DNA of 59,971 nucleotides from Prorocentrum cordatum (GCA_963575745.1 CAUYUJ010005619.1:1-59971), one strand, 5' to 3'; numbered from the stretch's first letter, positions 11,179 to 23,059 are shown. The notes: generated by a model from the sequence alone, not told the origin. Made by a program: numbers and translations.

Positions 11179-11430
11179 GGAGTCTTGAGATGCAGGTTGC
11201 GTTGTGGCGGTGCTGTTCAGTCTGTCCGTCTGCATTCGCGTGGTGCTTCTCAGCCTACATGCGCGTGGTGCTTCTCAGCCTGCGCTCGTGTGCAGCTGTG
11301 CGCGGTGAACCTGCACATGTCGCGGAATGCTTTTCAGCCTGCGCGTGTCTGCAATGCTTTTCAGCCTGCACGCTTTGCAGCTTCTCCGCTTCGCACGCCG
11401 CTCCTCAGCGCGGTCCTCTGAAAAAAGAGC
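11179..11430 (+). other. 3' flank of the Helitron gene with four or more 17-bp repeat copies
   Basis: Non-coding. Repeat copies at 11242, 11267, 11326 and 11353, with degenerate ones at 11209 and about 11400, are spaced 25-60 bp apart, denser than inside the gene. No poly(A) signal or clear Helitron 3' hairpin was recognised. Confidence 0.6.
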
Positions 11431-11599
11431 AGGCATCATCTCATCTGGATGTTCATCTGAATCTTAAGGGGAATGCTTTCAGATATGCTTCTACACATCG
11501 CTGTTAGGTTGCTTTGCCGGGATAATTTGTTTGGTGTCTGTTCGCCGCCACCGCCAGAGGGTCTCGGGCAGTTCCGCGGGGAGGTCCGAGCGGACAGCG

Positions 11600-12760
11600 A
11601 CACTGCGAGTTTTGGAGCCACTCGGGGGCCGTTTCGGAGCCTCTGGGGTGCTTCTTGGGGGTTCCTTGGGGCGTCTGGGCGGCCTCGTGAGGGCCTCTGG
11701 GGGCCTCTTGGGGCACTCTTGGGGCCCTCTGGGGCTCCTGGGGGCAGAAAGCTAGAGTTTCAACATGTTTGGTCGCCCTCTTGGGCCCCTCGTGGTGCCG
11801 TCTTGGAGCCCTCTTGGGCCGTCTTGGGGGCCTCTTGGGCCGTGTTGGGGCCGTCTTGGGCCGTCTGGAGGCCGTCTTGGGGGCCTCTTGGGCCATCTTG
11901 GGGCTTTCTTGGGGGCCTCTTTGGCCGTCTTGGAGCGTCGGGAAGCCGAAATGGCGGAAAAGCAAAAAACATAGAAAAACACTATGGACAATCCTCATTT
12001 TAGACTCTTGGGCCATACTTGGGAGGGGCCTTTTTGGGACTACTCGGGGGCCGTCCTTGGCGACCTCTTTGGGCCGTCTTGGGGCCATCTTTGAAGCGTA
12101 CTTTTTTTTTTTATACGTTCCGTTTGGCGTCTCGGAGCCTTCGTGGGCCGTCTTGGAGGCTTCTTGGAGCCTTCTTGGCTTCTTGAGGCCCTCTTGGGCC
12201 CGGAAAAGCTCTGGAACCGCTCGTCCCGGCCGTGCTGCGCTCGTCCCGGCCCCCTCCCCCCCTCCAAATCGGCCCTCTTGGGCCGTCTTGGGGACCTCTT
12301 GGGCCGTCTTGGGGCCGTCTTGGGCCGTCTGGAGGCCGTCTTGGGGGCCTCCTGGGCCATCTTAGGGCTATCTTTGGGGCCTCTTTGCCCGTCTTGGAGC
12401 GTCGGGAAGCCGGAAAGGCGGAAAAGCAAAAAACATCGAAAAACACTTTGGAAAATCAGCAATTTTTGACTCTTTGGGCCCTCTTGGGAGGCTCATTTGG
12501 GACCTCAGGGCCGTCTTGGAGACCTCTTGGCCCGTCTTGGGGCCATCGTGGGCGTCTTGGAGCGGTCGTTTGGCTTCTCGGAGCCTTCGTGGGCCGTCTT
12601 GGAGGCCTCTTGGGGGCTTCGTGGCCCGTCTTGAGCCCTCTTGGGCCAGGAAAGCCCCCCGTGGCGCTCGTCCCGTAACCCCACCCCCCCCCCCCCCTCA
12701 AAGCCCCGTGGAGCGCTCGTCCCGGACCCCCCCCCCCCCTCCAAATCGACCGGACCGGGC
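11600..12760 (+). repeat. G-rich degenerate array (GGCCGTCTTGGGG type), + orientation
   Basis: The stretch is built from variants of CTTGGGGCCGTCTTGGG every 10-30 bp. A larger unit of about 463 bp is repeated: the segment starting GTCGGGAAGCC at 11938 recurs at 12401 with its flanks (GCGGAAAAGCAAAAAACAT). Runs of C up to about 15 lie at 12240-12260, 12680-12700 and 12728-12745. Long open frames on both strands reflect lack of A/T-rich stops, not genes. The same family recurs at 28780-30260, 54640-55000, 56250-56450 and 57030-57620. Confidence 0.8.
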
Positions 12761-12796
12761 TCCCGGGGGAGGGGTTTGGGGAGGGGGAAGCATCTC

Positions 12797-12830
12797 ACAC
12801 GCCGATGATCCCCAAGGGGTCGGCGGATTC
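12797..12830 (+). repeat. Short hairpin element (ACACGCCG...CGGCGGAT)
   Basis: CGCCGA at 12800-12805 pairs with TCGGCG at 12820-12825, with an inner CCCC-AA-GGGG stem. This is the best-paired member of a family also found at 25441, 26722, 30379, 33261 and 37494. It lies just before the channel exon. Confidence 0.75.
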
Positions 12831-12847
12831 ACGCGACAGCTGGGGCC

Positions 12848-14398
12848 ATGACTCCGTTTCTGAGTATCATGCTAATCATTTTGGTTGGTCTTGCATTCGG
12901 TTGGGCTGTCCTTGCCACGGCGCACCCTGATGGGCATTTCTTACAGGAGGAGGATTCTATTCATTGTAATGAACCTCCCGATAATGAGACAAGCTTAGTT
13001 TGTGGTTCCGTCTCGCAGCCTTTTCGCCATTTCCGGTGGCGGTTGTTTGCGTCCTTCAACTTGATGTATCGCCTCACAGTTCTCGGCGATTTCCCAGGGG
13101 ATGCCTTCGCTCTCGCCGATTTCAGTGGTAATGATCTGGATCGCTGGGGTGAACCTGAGTCACCACGACTGGAGACTGCGGTGGTTGCTTGGGCTTTCTT
13201 CGGCTTGGGTACACTCTTCTTCCTTGTGCTTCTCCTGAATTTGCTCATTGCGATCATTGGGGACAAGTACGAGGAGATCCAGTTGAAGGCTGAGATTGCT
13301 TTCAGGCGCCAGCGCGCAAACATCTGCCTTGAGGCGTTGGACATAGAACTCTTTCCAGGACCAGACCAGGAGCGGGAGTCGTATTTGATCATGGCCTTCC
13401 CAAAGGAGTTCGAATTGCACCCTGAGAAAGGTGGCTGCAAATTTGGGGCGGGTGATGAATGGGAAGGGCGGTGCAAGAGACTGGAACGGTTACTGGGGCA
13501 GCAGGAGCAAAACATCCGAGGGGTACTCGACAAGCACTGCAATACGATCGGAGCGTTGGAAGGATGGGCCAAAAGACTGGATGGTATTGATAAGTGGTCC
13601 GATGCACACAGCAGTAAACTTGAGGCCGTGGAGAAGAGTATCTCAGAAGTTGCTGCGCAAAGCAAGGCGGCTGGTGAGTCAATACATGGCCATGGAGAGG
13701 CAATGCGTGGACAGCATCAGCATTTTGACCAACGCCTTGATCGAATGCTTGAAGTTCTTATGGCGTTTGCGTACGCCCATAATCAGTGCTCTCATAATGA
13801 ACGCTCGCATGGCCAGCACCCTGACGCCCAATTAAGTAATTCCGAGAGTGGTATGCATGATGTCAGGCGCTCCCACTCGCAGAGGCTTCCCCAAAGGTCA
13901 TCTCTGCCACCATCTCCTTTCAGTAGCAGTTTGCCTATTGAGCAGCCAGCCAGCTCGCCTGCCATTAGCAATTCTCCAGAGCACCGACTACATGGCAGGA
14001 CGATATGCAGAAACATATCAGATGTCCCTCACGGCTCCCACACTTCGTTGCACACTCATGGCCAGCATTCTCATGGCCAGTGCTCTCACGTCCAGATGGC
14101 TTTCTCTGAGACTGGCAGCGATGCCTCTGATGCACACGGACACCCGCCGCTGCCTCCCAGTCCCAACGTGCTGCGTGAACAACATGTGGCGCCACGCAGG
14201 CGGCAGGCCAATGATAATTCATCACCTTTACGGCAGCAGTCATGCGACGCAAGCGTGCAGCCATCCACATCCAGTGGCAGCATGCCGCATGAACAGCAAA
14301 AAAAACATAACATAGAGCAGGCCTTTCAAGCGCCGCAAGTCAGCGGCCAATTCATATGCGCTCTTCGGCAGGACCTTGGACAAAAGGCGGTCCGATGA
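12848..14398 (+). CDS. TRP-like cation channel, C-terminal exon (5' part missing)
   Basis: The 516-residue frame starts inside a channel domain. Residues 4-24 are a membrane segment like S5; residues 66-82 form a pore helix ending LGDF; residues about 110-136 are a strongly hydrophobic S6 finishing LLNLLIAIIGDKYEE, a hallmark of TRP/polycystin-type channels. The S1-S4 domain is absent, so this is the last exon of a split gene or a gene fragment; an acceptor may lie in the CAG at about 12838-12840 upstream, and the ATG at 12848 need not be a true start. Residues about 200-300 look like a coiled coil, and the tail is rich in His, Ser and Gln (HGQHSHGQCSH). The channel would conduct cations across a membrane. 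No earlier exon was recognised in the window. Confidence 0.7.
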   Translation: MTPFLSIMLIILVGLAFGWAVLATAHPDGHFLQEEDSIHCNEPPDNETSLVCGSVSQPFRHFRWRLFASFNLMYRLTVLGDFPGDAFALADFSGNDLDRWGEPESPRLETAVVAWAFFGLGTLFFLVLLLNLLIAIIGDKYEEIQLKAEIAFRRQRANICLEALDIELFPGPDQERESYLIMAFPKEFELHPEKGGCKFGAGDEWEGRCKRLERLLGQQEQNIRGVLDKHCNTIGALEGWAKRLDGIDKWSDAHSSKLEAVEKSISEVAAQSKAAGESIHGHGEAMRGQHQHFDQRLDRMLEVLMAFAYAHNQCSHNERSHGQHPDAQLSNSESGMHDVRRSHSQRLPQRSSLPPSPFSSSLPIEQPASSPAISNSPEHRLHGRTICRNISDVPHGSHTSLHTHGQHSHGQCSHVQMAFSETGSDASDAHGHPPLPPSPNVLREQHVAPRRRQANDNSSPLRQQSCDASVQPSTSSGSMPHEQQKKHNIEQAFQAPQVSGQFICALRQDLGQKAVR

Positions 14399-14460
14399 TG
14401 TGGCGCGGCAGGACCTTCATATGATAGCGTTGTAGCCCATAAGTAGTCGATTGCTTTATT

Positions 14461-14518
14461 ACTATCTATATAATATATATATATTATATATATATATATC
14501 ATATATATTATATATAAT
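14461..14518. repeat. (TA)n microsatellite
   Basis: Nearly pure alternating TA of about 58 bp, directly followed by a small hairpin GCCCTTCGGGC at 14521-14531. Confidence 0.9.
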
Positions 14519-14639
14519 GTGCCCTTCGGGCCGCCGACCCAGTTAGCAGGAACTAGTCCTCAGCTGATTACTGGAGCTCTGGGTAAGATTCGCTGAAAGC
14601 TAAGATCTCACCAACCAGCGCAAGCAAGCAATCAAGCAA

Positions 14640-15005
14640 ACAATCGCGCATAATCAACGCAGACAGACACAGACAGAAAGAGACAGACACACAGGCAGAG
14701 ACAAAAGCAGACACAGATGGAGACCTGCAGACAGACGGGCAGAGACATACAGATTGACAGAAACAATAAAATACGTAGACAGGGACAGACGACGCAGACA
14801 GGGACAGACACATGCAGAGGCAGAGACGGAGGCAGAGGCAGAGAGACAGAGAGACAGAGAGACAGAGAGATGGAGACAGACCGACCGACGTACAGATAGG
14901 TAGATGGATGGATGGACGGACTGACGCCCTAGCATACAAAAGACAAACGAGACAGCCAGTGACAGGCAGGCAGGAAGACCAGCAGGCAGGCATTCAAAAA
15001 GACAG
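14640..15005. repeat. CAGACA/GACAGA microsatellite field
   Basis: Imperfect CAGACA and GAGACA units, with a purer GACAGA block at 14845-14875 and GGATGGAT near 14905. It is followed to about 15650 by unremarkable sequence with no gene. Confidence 0.85.
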
Positions 15006-15689
15006 CCAGATTCATTCCGTGCTTATAGTTCCCCAATATGCTTTGAGGCATTCTTGGGTTGGACAATTTCTTGGTGCCAGTTTGAAAGATCCAGAAACAC
15101 GGCACAGGTTTTTCGGTGTTTGGTTCAGTTCGGTAGCGATTAGTTGTTTTATAGGTCACGGACTCCCCCGAGATACGTTGTCAAGCAACTGGGGATCTCC
15201 TGGGTCATGCTCCAATGTGTGCGAGGGCTCTCATAATGCCGTTCCTTCGTTCAGGACCGGTTGTGCCCTTGAGTCCCTTAGGTCCCGTAGTTTCTTCAAA
15301 TGCTTTGGGGTACTTCCTTTGAAGTCGTTGTGGCAAGTACTCTCCATCGATCCCCTTTAAGGTGAGTCTTCCTTTGAACGCCCTAGAGCCACTCATGGCC
15401 AGAAGTTCCTGTGAGTCCCCTTCATGTCATCGGTCCATTATGTTCCTTTAGGATCAGTAATCCTTTTGAGTCCTTTAGGATGCCTAGTTCTGTTGAGCCC
15501 ATTGGGCCGGAGACCCCCTCTGTCTAAGGCATCGGCCCAGCGTTCTCGTTTAAGCATATTCTTGCGAAACCTTTCACCGGATGCCAACACTAGAGCGTCG
15601 GCGGACTGTTTTAATTAGTTTTTACCTGATTTAGGTTTCGGAGGAGACCAGCAAATGCAACAATGTCAGAATCTTGGGTGACCAAAACA

Positions 15690-16180
15690 TTGCGGTTGTT
15701 TTGTTGGTATTTGCGCCGTTATCGCTCCATCCGGCTCCTGAGCGATGGCCCTGGAAGGCCAAATTTGCGGCTATGTCCGCCGTTCCATTTTTTGGGGCTC
15801 TTGGGCGATGACCGTGGCAGGCCAACTTTGTTGGTACTGCTGCGTTCGCGCTCGTTTTGGGTGCTCGGTGCTGGCCCTGGATGGTTTAATTAGCATGTAT
15901 TTGCATGGTCTCCTTTCCTAGCTCATGGGCAATGACCCTTGAAGGCCAAATTTGTTTCTGATTGTGTCACGCCTGCGCCTTTTCTGGTTATTGGGGATTT
16001 CCCTTGGAAGGCAAAACTTATGGCTATCGTTGTCGTCCCCAAACCTTTTGGATCCTTAGCGATGGCCCTGTAAAACAAAAAATGTCCACATGAACTGCAG
16101 CTCGCATCCTTTTAGCTCATAGGCGATGGTTCTGGAAAGCCAAATTTGTTGCCACTTCCCCAGATGGCCCCATGAGGCTG
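15690..16180 (+). repeat. Degenerate ~65-90-bp tandem repeat (GATGGCCCTGGAAGGCC)
   Basis: Units share GCGATGGCCCTGGAAGGCC followed by AAATTTGTTG and recur near 15740, 15805, 15860, 15925, 15990, 16060 and 16120. Divergence is high. No gene. Confidence 0.65.
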
Positions 16181-16820
16181 CATGAGGCCCAAGAGGCCAC
16201 AATAGGCTCCAGGAGATTCCGGGAGCTCCTGGATGCCAGCAATCTACAGCTTTCTCATTAAAAACGCATCCAGCAAAAACAATTTCACGCTTTGACGTAG
16301 TTGCAGTGCCAGCTGGCAGCCTGGAAATTCATCCGATGCAGCATCCGATGCCTCCTCGATCCCATCCCGTCCCGCCCAAACGCTTGGAAGTCCTGCTGGT
16401 CCTTCTCCTGCTCAGTTTCGCCCCGTTACGATTTTGAAAATTCCAGCTCCGTTCCTTCCATTCCCACCTCTCCCTGATTTCGATGTGAAAGCAACGAGAC
16501 TCCCGCGCGATATCGATGTGGTTGCAATCTGTTGTCGATGTGATTGCTGTCTGATCCCTATGGGAGCCTTCGATGTGTTTTCGATGCGAGTGCCTGTGTG
16601 ATGTTGACGCTATTGCACGGTTTTCAAGAGTGCCTTCAGATGGGTTCGGGCGTCAATGGAGTTAGGATGATTTGGATTGTCGCCAGCATGACTCTGATTA
16701 AGAGACTGGCTCCCCGAGCTGCGCTCTCATGCCCCACCCCACAATGTAATGTCACATGTTCCCCTTCGAATGTCAACTTCAAACCGATTTCTAATCTTTA
16801 CCTAATGTCTTACTAGCACT
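16181..16820. other. No recognisable feature
   Basis: Unique-looking sequence with short echoes (GATGTG near 16510-16580). The open frame at 16544-16816 has no recognisable protein features. Confidence 0.5.
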
Positions 16821-16824
16821 CCAA

Positions 16825-17460
16825 CCTACTTCTTGCTTGCTTGCTTGCTTGCTTGCCTGCTTGTGTGCTTGCTTGCTCAAGCCTTTTTTGTTGAATTTCA
16901 CATGCTTACTTGCATGCTTGCTTGCTTATTTGCTTACTCACCTATTTACTTTGAAAGGTAGCTCGAATACACATCTGGAATATGTTTGAAACGAAACTTG
17001 ACAGGACGATTGAAAGCACGTGTTGGATGAAGCCTGAGTTGCTCTCATCTGCCCCACCTGGGCGTGCTGTCACATGCTCCCCATGGAAAGTCAACTCTTA
17101 CCTTACTTCTTGGGTTTACTTACATATTTGTCACTCGCTTGCTCGCTCGCTCGCTCACTCACTCACTCACCTACCCACACTCACTCACTCACTCACTCAC
17201 TCACTCACTCACTCACTCACTCACTCACTCACCCACTCATATTATGATGCTCACTTACTTACTCACCTACCCACTCACTCACTCGCTCGCTCGCTCACTC
17301 ACTCAGTCAGTCAGTCACTCACTCACTCAGTCGGTCAGTCAATCACTCACTCATTTTTACTTTACTTTGCTTGCTTGCTTACTCACCTACTCCTTACGTA
17401 TTCATTTGCTTGCTTACCTAGTTAAGTGCTTGCTCGCTTGCTTGTTTACTTATTCTTACG
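16825..17460. repeat. (CTTG)n then (CACT)n microsatellites
   Basis: CTTG units at 16833-16930, then CACT/CGCT units at about 17130-17350, then mixed CTTG/CTTA to 17460. The two families are near-neighbours in sequence and could have evolved from one another. Confidence 0.9.
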
Positions 17461-20400
17461 CACTCGCTTACGTATTCACCAATGTACTTACTTTGAAAAC
17501 GAATTCGAAAGGAAATGTGAACATCAAGTTGGACGGATTTTGGACATGAAACCGAGCATGCAACCTGAAAGGGACTTCGAAAGGAAGTTTGACAGGGCGC
17601 ATGGAAGGGGTACTTGAAAGGCCATCAGCAAGGGCATTTTCAAAGACAGTCGAAAGGGCATCTGGCAGGAAATGGACAACAATTCAATCGGGCTGGGGAA
17701 TCGATGATATGGGACTGGGGAAACCGGGGATGGCAATCCTTTGTACACTGTTATTATACACGGAGTAAGAACCTTATGAACTACGCTTAGTTAGGAAACG
17801 TTTTTCTTTAGAGCATTCAGCATTCCGAGATGATTTGCAAATCTTGTATACCATTTATGAAGTTTTTGCTCAGAGCGATCTCATCTATTTTTGAAGAATT
17901 GGCTGGGGGCGATGGGCTTGAGACTGGAGCTTTAGGGGGCTTTTGGGCTGCAACACGAGCACCTGCGAAAGGGTTCCAGAAGCCCGCCCCCTATGCATAT
18001 GAAATAAATACATGGCCTCAGGGAACCTCTTAGTAGCTCCAAGAGTCTGAGGTCATGGGGTGGCCAATGTGGGCTCGGCTTTGGGATGCCAGCCGTGCTG
18101 TAGGATCCAGAAAGTTTACAGCGTGTTCCAAGCTAGTGTTGCGGTCTGGACATGTTTCTCGAAGACTTCTGGGGAGGTTGCTGTGGGAGTTGGCTCAGTC
18201 TCGAAAGTTTGCAGAGCTGTGATGGGGCATGTTGAAGCTTTGAGGTGGGGTGGTTGAGTATTCATGGTCGCTGGACACATGCTGAGCGCAACTTGGGTTC
18301 CTTTAGGTCTTGTCAAAAGCGTTGGAGCTAGTTTTGTTTTGTGAAATTGGCTGGCTAGTCTCGAAAAGTTTTGGACGTATTGTTCCGGTAAAATCAGGTT
18401 AAACACACATACAGATTGAGATGATGCTCGGAGAGCCAACGTTTTCTATGAAAGTGCATGCCCGTGGCCTCGTATGGCGATGTACTCAACGCAGAGAACA
18501 TCCCCAGCGGACTCAGCTGATTGAACCCCGGCAGATGACGGGAAGCGATCTCACATTGCTCGACGTTCTATTCGTGGTTCCTCGAGGATGATTTTCTCAG
18601 GGGGGACCCCTGGAGGGAATCGCTCACCATTGTTCCCACATAGCCTTCCTTTCCTGGAGGCTGAAATGATTTCTGCAGCTCTCCGAGGCCTCTGCTGGAG
18701 TTCCCCAAGCTCTTTCATTGTGGTCCGATTGGGATCGATTTGGGATATCTCAGAAGCCCCCATCAAGTCTCTCAAAGTGTCCAATTCTGATCCACGTTTG
18801 ATGCTTGCTGAGAGCGTGGCGCGAAGCTCCAACGGAAGAAGGGGTTGTGCGAGCAGAGCTCCACTTGCAACTCATGTGTGAATTCGAATTACTTTGAAAC
18901 GTGTTACAGACTTTTTTCAGACTTGATCACAAAGTCATCCTCAAGCTACATCGATTAGTGTGCGATAAACGAAATAGTTATTGATCGCGTGCTAATGGGC
19001 TGAGCACAATGTCGTGCTTCCTGTTCACTTGCTAAGACAGATTCCTAAATTATGTTTGCAAGGGTCCTAAATATCGGTGTTTTCTGGACCCCTCCACAAA
19101 ACACGAAAGTAGCGAACATGTCACCCAGATGCCCTCCAACAGTATCCAAAACGACCTCCAAAGTTTAACCGAGAGAGTGCTTTTCGAATTGTGTGACAAA
19201 CCGATTTTGAATGATCCTAATCTGTTTTTGTTGTATTTGTTTGCTTTCTAGGGCCCTCAGATGCGTAAAACAATACTAACAAACAAATCCAAACGCGCAC
19301 CCAACAAAGGCATTACCTTTGGCTTTTTACACCAACACGTTTGCACTTTAGGGTTCCTTTGCGAGCTCAGAAAGGAGCATTTTAAATATATGCGTTGCCA
19401 AGTATCCGAATTCTGGACCTCCCAGGGAACCCAAAGTGTTCAAAAAAGAAATCCAGAGAGGCGGCCATGTGGTCCATTGGAACTTAAAATTTAATTGTAC
19501 CAGCGGAGACCCCAAGTAAGAGGAGAGGAGCATGCCTCAGGCAAACAAGGAGAATATCCGCAAACTGAGGTGGACCTGGAACCACCAGGACTGGGACTGG
19601 GAAGCCATGGGAAGACGCAGGTAGGCAAATTTTAGGGTGGTCAGAGTGGCATTGGGACTGGGAAGCCATGGGAAGCCACAGGTTGTTGATAACTTGAAGG
19701 ATGAGGCGTGCTCCAGCAATTCTTTTAGGTGAACGGTACTAATCCCATTAAGCAAAGCTTATTTTGGGGAATCAGATGAGTACAAGTTGTAATATTGCAA
19801 TGATGTACAGCGACATTTTCAAATCGGTTTTAATACATGTTCCCACAGTGTATTCGAATATCTGTATGCGTTTACTCATCAGTGTGCTCCGAGCTTTCGT
19901 GTAATATGAGCGCGCTTCCCGTTCCGATGCTAAGACAGTTTTTTTGTTTTGGGTATTGTGGCTCCAACAATGGATTGTTAATGCGCTTTCGTTATTACTT
20001 CCCAACTAGACTCATGCTAACAATATGTAGCGGGCTTCAAAGTGAGCCTGCAATGGCTCACACTCTTGGACGCAAGTCAGATCTCCAGCAGGTAGAAAGT
20101 TGGACCAGTTGAAGTTTGTTGGGCTTGTTGCCTTCGATCTCAAGAACATGTTCAGGTGCTGGTTATGTTGGCCCAAGTCGACTGCTCCACTGTTAATGTG
20201 GAAGTTGCCAGACAGCTTTCCGGAGATAAGTGTTTCTAAGAAGTGAGCTTACCTTGAAAATTATCGTCTTGCTCTTTTTGGATCTTGTATCTTCTGAGGG
20301 GTTGCGATTTGCAGAGGCATCAATTTTAGGATGCACGTGCATGGTGTATTGATCAGTCGGAAGGGCATACTAGGATAAGTCGGTCATTCATTGTGGCTCG

Positions 20401-22160
20401 ATTTGGTGATTCCTGGTCTGCAAAATTATAGTCCACATGCCTTGGGGCGAGGGAGTGCTGACTCAGTACGCATGCAGGTATCGTACTCCTGGCAGCACTT
20501 AGAGCGAGCAGAAGTTAGCCGTGCTGATATTTGCTTCAGCGAAACACATGTAGAACAAACAACATACCGCGATACGCTTTGTATTACACGTAATGGTCAA
20601 CTTACGCTGAGATTGGTGGGGCACTTTTAGCATCATTGTACAATATCCATTATCAACCCAGGACTTGCATGCTACTGGCCAGTGCTTGGGCCACATGACT
20701 TCTACGGCGCATTTGTTGATCCTGGAGAGCAGGATCGCGTGCACTGTGGCGTCAGTCATCACAGTCATCAGTTGTGGTTGTTGCTGCTGTTGCTTTTGTG
20801 TTGTTGCTGCTGCTTATTGTTATTTATCCAATTGCGCTGCGCGCATGCTTCCACCACCGTGCCTGGCAGTGGACCAGAAACACTCAATATGTTAATGGAG
20901 GAGAAAATTACATATGAAATACATATTTTCTTTCCAATAAGAACAGGAACCTGTCAAAAGGCAAGCATGACATCCATAAATTTCTGCACCCGAAGACATG
21001 TGCGGGCAGCTCAACAAATATCGAAAAACAAAACACAATTAGTCCCAAATCATCAAACTCGCACCGGGGGCGGCCCGGGACCTCTCCGGACGGCAGGATG
21101 GCCCCAAGAGACGATTTTCTTATATTTTTGACATTTGTTGACAGTTTAGCTCCATCTTGGGCGCCACGTTGGAGTTATGTTGGGACCATGTTGGCAACAA
21201 AATCTCGTTTTGGTGGTCTTGGAAAGCATCGATCAAATCATCAACATTTTGAATGCTTCCGGAACCGTCTTGGCACCGATTTTGGATCGATTTGGGAGAC
21301 ATTTTGAAAGCATTTTGGGAGCCAAAACAGAGATCAACTTCAGAAATTGTGAAAACGTGCAAATTTTATTCTCGCATCGACGGGAATCAAATTTTGAAGG
21401 TTCGGCGGGCCTTAGCATCGACAAAATTCAATCAAACATCAATCAAACATCGGTCTCAAGTTAAGATACCCTGTTAAGACAAAATTCACAACAAATTTGC
21501 GAAATCCCAAGATGGAACCAAGTTGAGTCTTAAAATCATCAAAAAAGCGTCTTCAGAGCCAAAAAACAGGCTTCAGACTCTATATCAAAATTTGTTACAT
21601 TTTTAAATTGTTTTTTGGTGGAGGACCCCCTCGGGAAGAACACAAGCCGCCCCCCCCTCCCCCGGCCCCTTAGAAACAATCAAGAAAACCTGTTCCACAG
21701 GAACAGACACAAGACATGGCCCCAAACACTCCAAACGTGCACGGAGGCATGGTGACGGATTTATGTGATGGATCTTTGGGTGCCAGGGTGGGATATGTAA
21801 CCAGTTCAAACGTATCGGCCTGTATTTTTTGATGTTTGGTGAGATCCTTGGGCTCATCTCGGGATGCCTCAAGCACCTTTGCTCATCTGGGCTCCATGAC
21901 GCCTCCAAGACGCCTCCCACTTGCTTTTTTCTTGCCTCCCACACCGCCTCCCAAACGTCCGCAAGGCGCCCTAAACCGTACCCGAAACGTCACAAAATTT
22001 GATGCTCCTTGAAAATTGCTAGAGAAGCTGTTTTGGGGTTGTTTACAGCCATCATGATTTCCAAATGTTTTGAAGATCCCAGGGCGTCATTTTCATGAAA
22101 TGTGCACAGCGCTAAGGTTTCTCAATCCTTATCGAGCATGTTCGCGTTGTTGACTTGCAA
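17461..22160. other. Gene-poor stretch, no supported gene
   Basis: Open frames are short and without protein character. Small internal duplications are visible, for example GGGACTGGGAAGCCATGGG at about 19586 and 19653. A GTTGTTGCTGCTG run lies at 20770-20830, and 21150-21560 has loose echoes of TTGGCACCATTTTGG-type words. A C-rich tract is at 21648-21666. Confidence 0.5.
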
Positions 22161-22169
22161 GTTGTTGTA

Positions 22170-22530
22170 GCGTTGTGCCTCCTTTTGCTTTCGTTGCGGC
22201 CCATTCCGCACGCAGTTCCCTTGCTTGCCTAAGTGCCTCTGCGAAAAATGTCCTTACAGCTTGCATGCAAAGTGTCCCCGCTATAGCCTGCTTCTACTAC
22301 TCTTTATATCCCATTACTTCCTGTCGCTTTCCTTTGCTTCCCTTGGTTTACTATTGCTAGCCTTTGATCAGCATTTCTGGTATTTGCTTCCCACTGATTC
22401 CTTTTACTTCCAACGGCTTCTATTTGCGTTCCACTGCGTCTTGAGTCCTTTCCTTTGCTCCCGTTTGCTGCCTTTTGCTTTGATTTCCCCTTGCTTTCTT
22501 TCGCTCCTTTTTTGCTCCTCTTTTCGGTTG
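22170..22530 (+). repeat. TTGCTTCC-type degenerate array
   Basis: Variants of CTTTGCTTCCTTTTGCTTCC recur every 10-20 bp. Comparable TTGCTTCC fields occur at 30420-30680, 33390-33900 and 39350-39860. Confidence 0.7.
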
Positions 22531-22619
22531 GCTCCTCAAACTTGAAGTTCTCGGACCTCCCTCGGGCAGCTCTTGGAAAAACTAAGGAGACAAGGACAGC
22601 GGGCTTGTGAGGTCTGGTG

Positions 22620-22985
22620 TGGGCTCTAGGGGTGGTGGGTGGAGTTGAACGGAGGATGCAGATCCCTATGAGTTGCCCACCGCTGGTTCGCTCCCACTAG
22701 CTGGTCGCCATTGGCATCTGTCATCTTGAACCTCCCACTAGCTGGCCGCCAGTGGCCTGGGTCGCTGGCTTGACTGGCTCCTACTAGTTCCCATTTGCCT
22801 CGGTCCACGTCTTGGACCAGTTATCTGGTGGCTGGCTTGGATGGCTGGGCTGACCCTCGCTAGCTGGCCCCCACTATTTGGTGGCTGGCTTCGCTTGCAT
22901 GGCTGGCCCACTAGCCTTGGCTTATGTCTTAGACCTTCCATCTGGTTGCTGGCTTGGCCGAGAGAGAGAGAGAGAGAGTTGCGGA
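22620..22985 (+). repeat. GGCTGGCTTGG-type array ending in (GA)n
   Basis: Repeats of CTAGCTGGCC and GTGGCTGGCTTGGATGGCTGG, finishing in a pure GA run at 22962-22978. Confidence 0.7.
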
Positions 22986-23059
22986 AGGAACGCGCTGTTT
23001 GGGGTCCACGTTCCGGTAGCATATCATGTGGAACATTAGGGAGCGCCGATTCGCGTGGC

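Larger units (their letters stand above)
1847..11369 (+). repeat. Dispersed 17-bp repeat GGTGCTYCTCAGCCTGC
   Basis: Copies within the RepHel gene: 1847, 2915, 3713, 3746, 4628, 5985, 6726, 7272, 8009, 9310, 10216 and 10738 (first base of each). Copies outside it: 1191, 1353, 11242, 11267, 11326, 11353, plus weaker ones at 1084, 1258 and 11209. All are on the + strand. Every intragenic copy listed has the phase GGT GCT, giving Gly-Ala-(Pro/Ser)-Gln-Pro. A similar string at 8631 is in a different phase and encodes the conserved LVLLSLAHF, so it is probably native sequence. Confidence 0.9.
1000..11430 (+). mobile_element. Helitron-like DNA transposon (ends not defined)
   Basis: The element is recognised by its single large gene, which has in order zinc finger, DUF6570-like region, HUH Rep with paired tyrosines, and Pif1-family helicase, the combination specific to Helitrons. 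The outer limits given here are those of the associated 17-bp repeat field, not true ends. Helitrons should start with TC and end in a hairpin followed by CTRR; I could not identify these with confidence. Catalytic residues are all present, so it may have been active recently, although the gene carries an apparent frameshift near 8606. It lies upstream of, and on the same strand as, the channel exon at 12848, and may be inside an intron of that gene. Confidence 0.75.

Noticed and set aside
9220-11235. 671-residue open frame on the minus strand opposite the Pif1 helicase
   Set aside because: It is the antisense shadow of a GC-rich gene with all Pif1 motifs on the plus strand.
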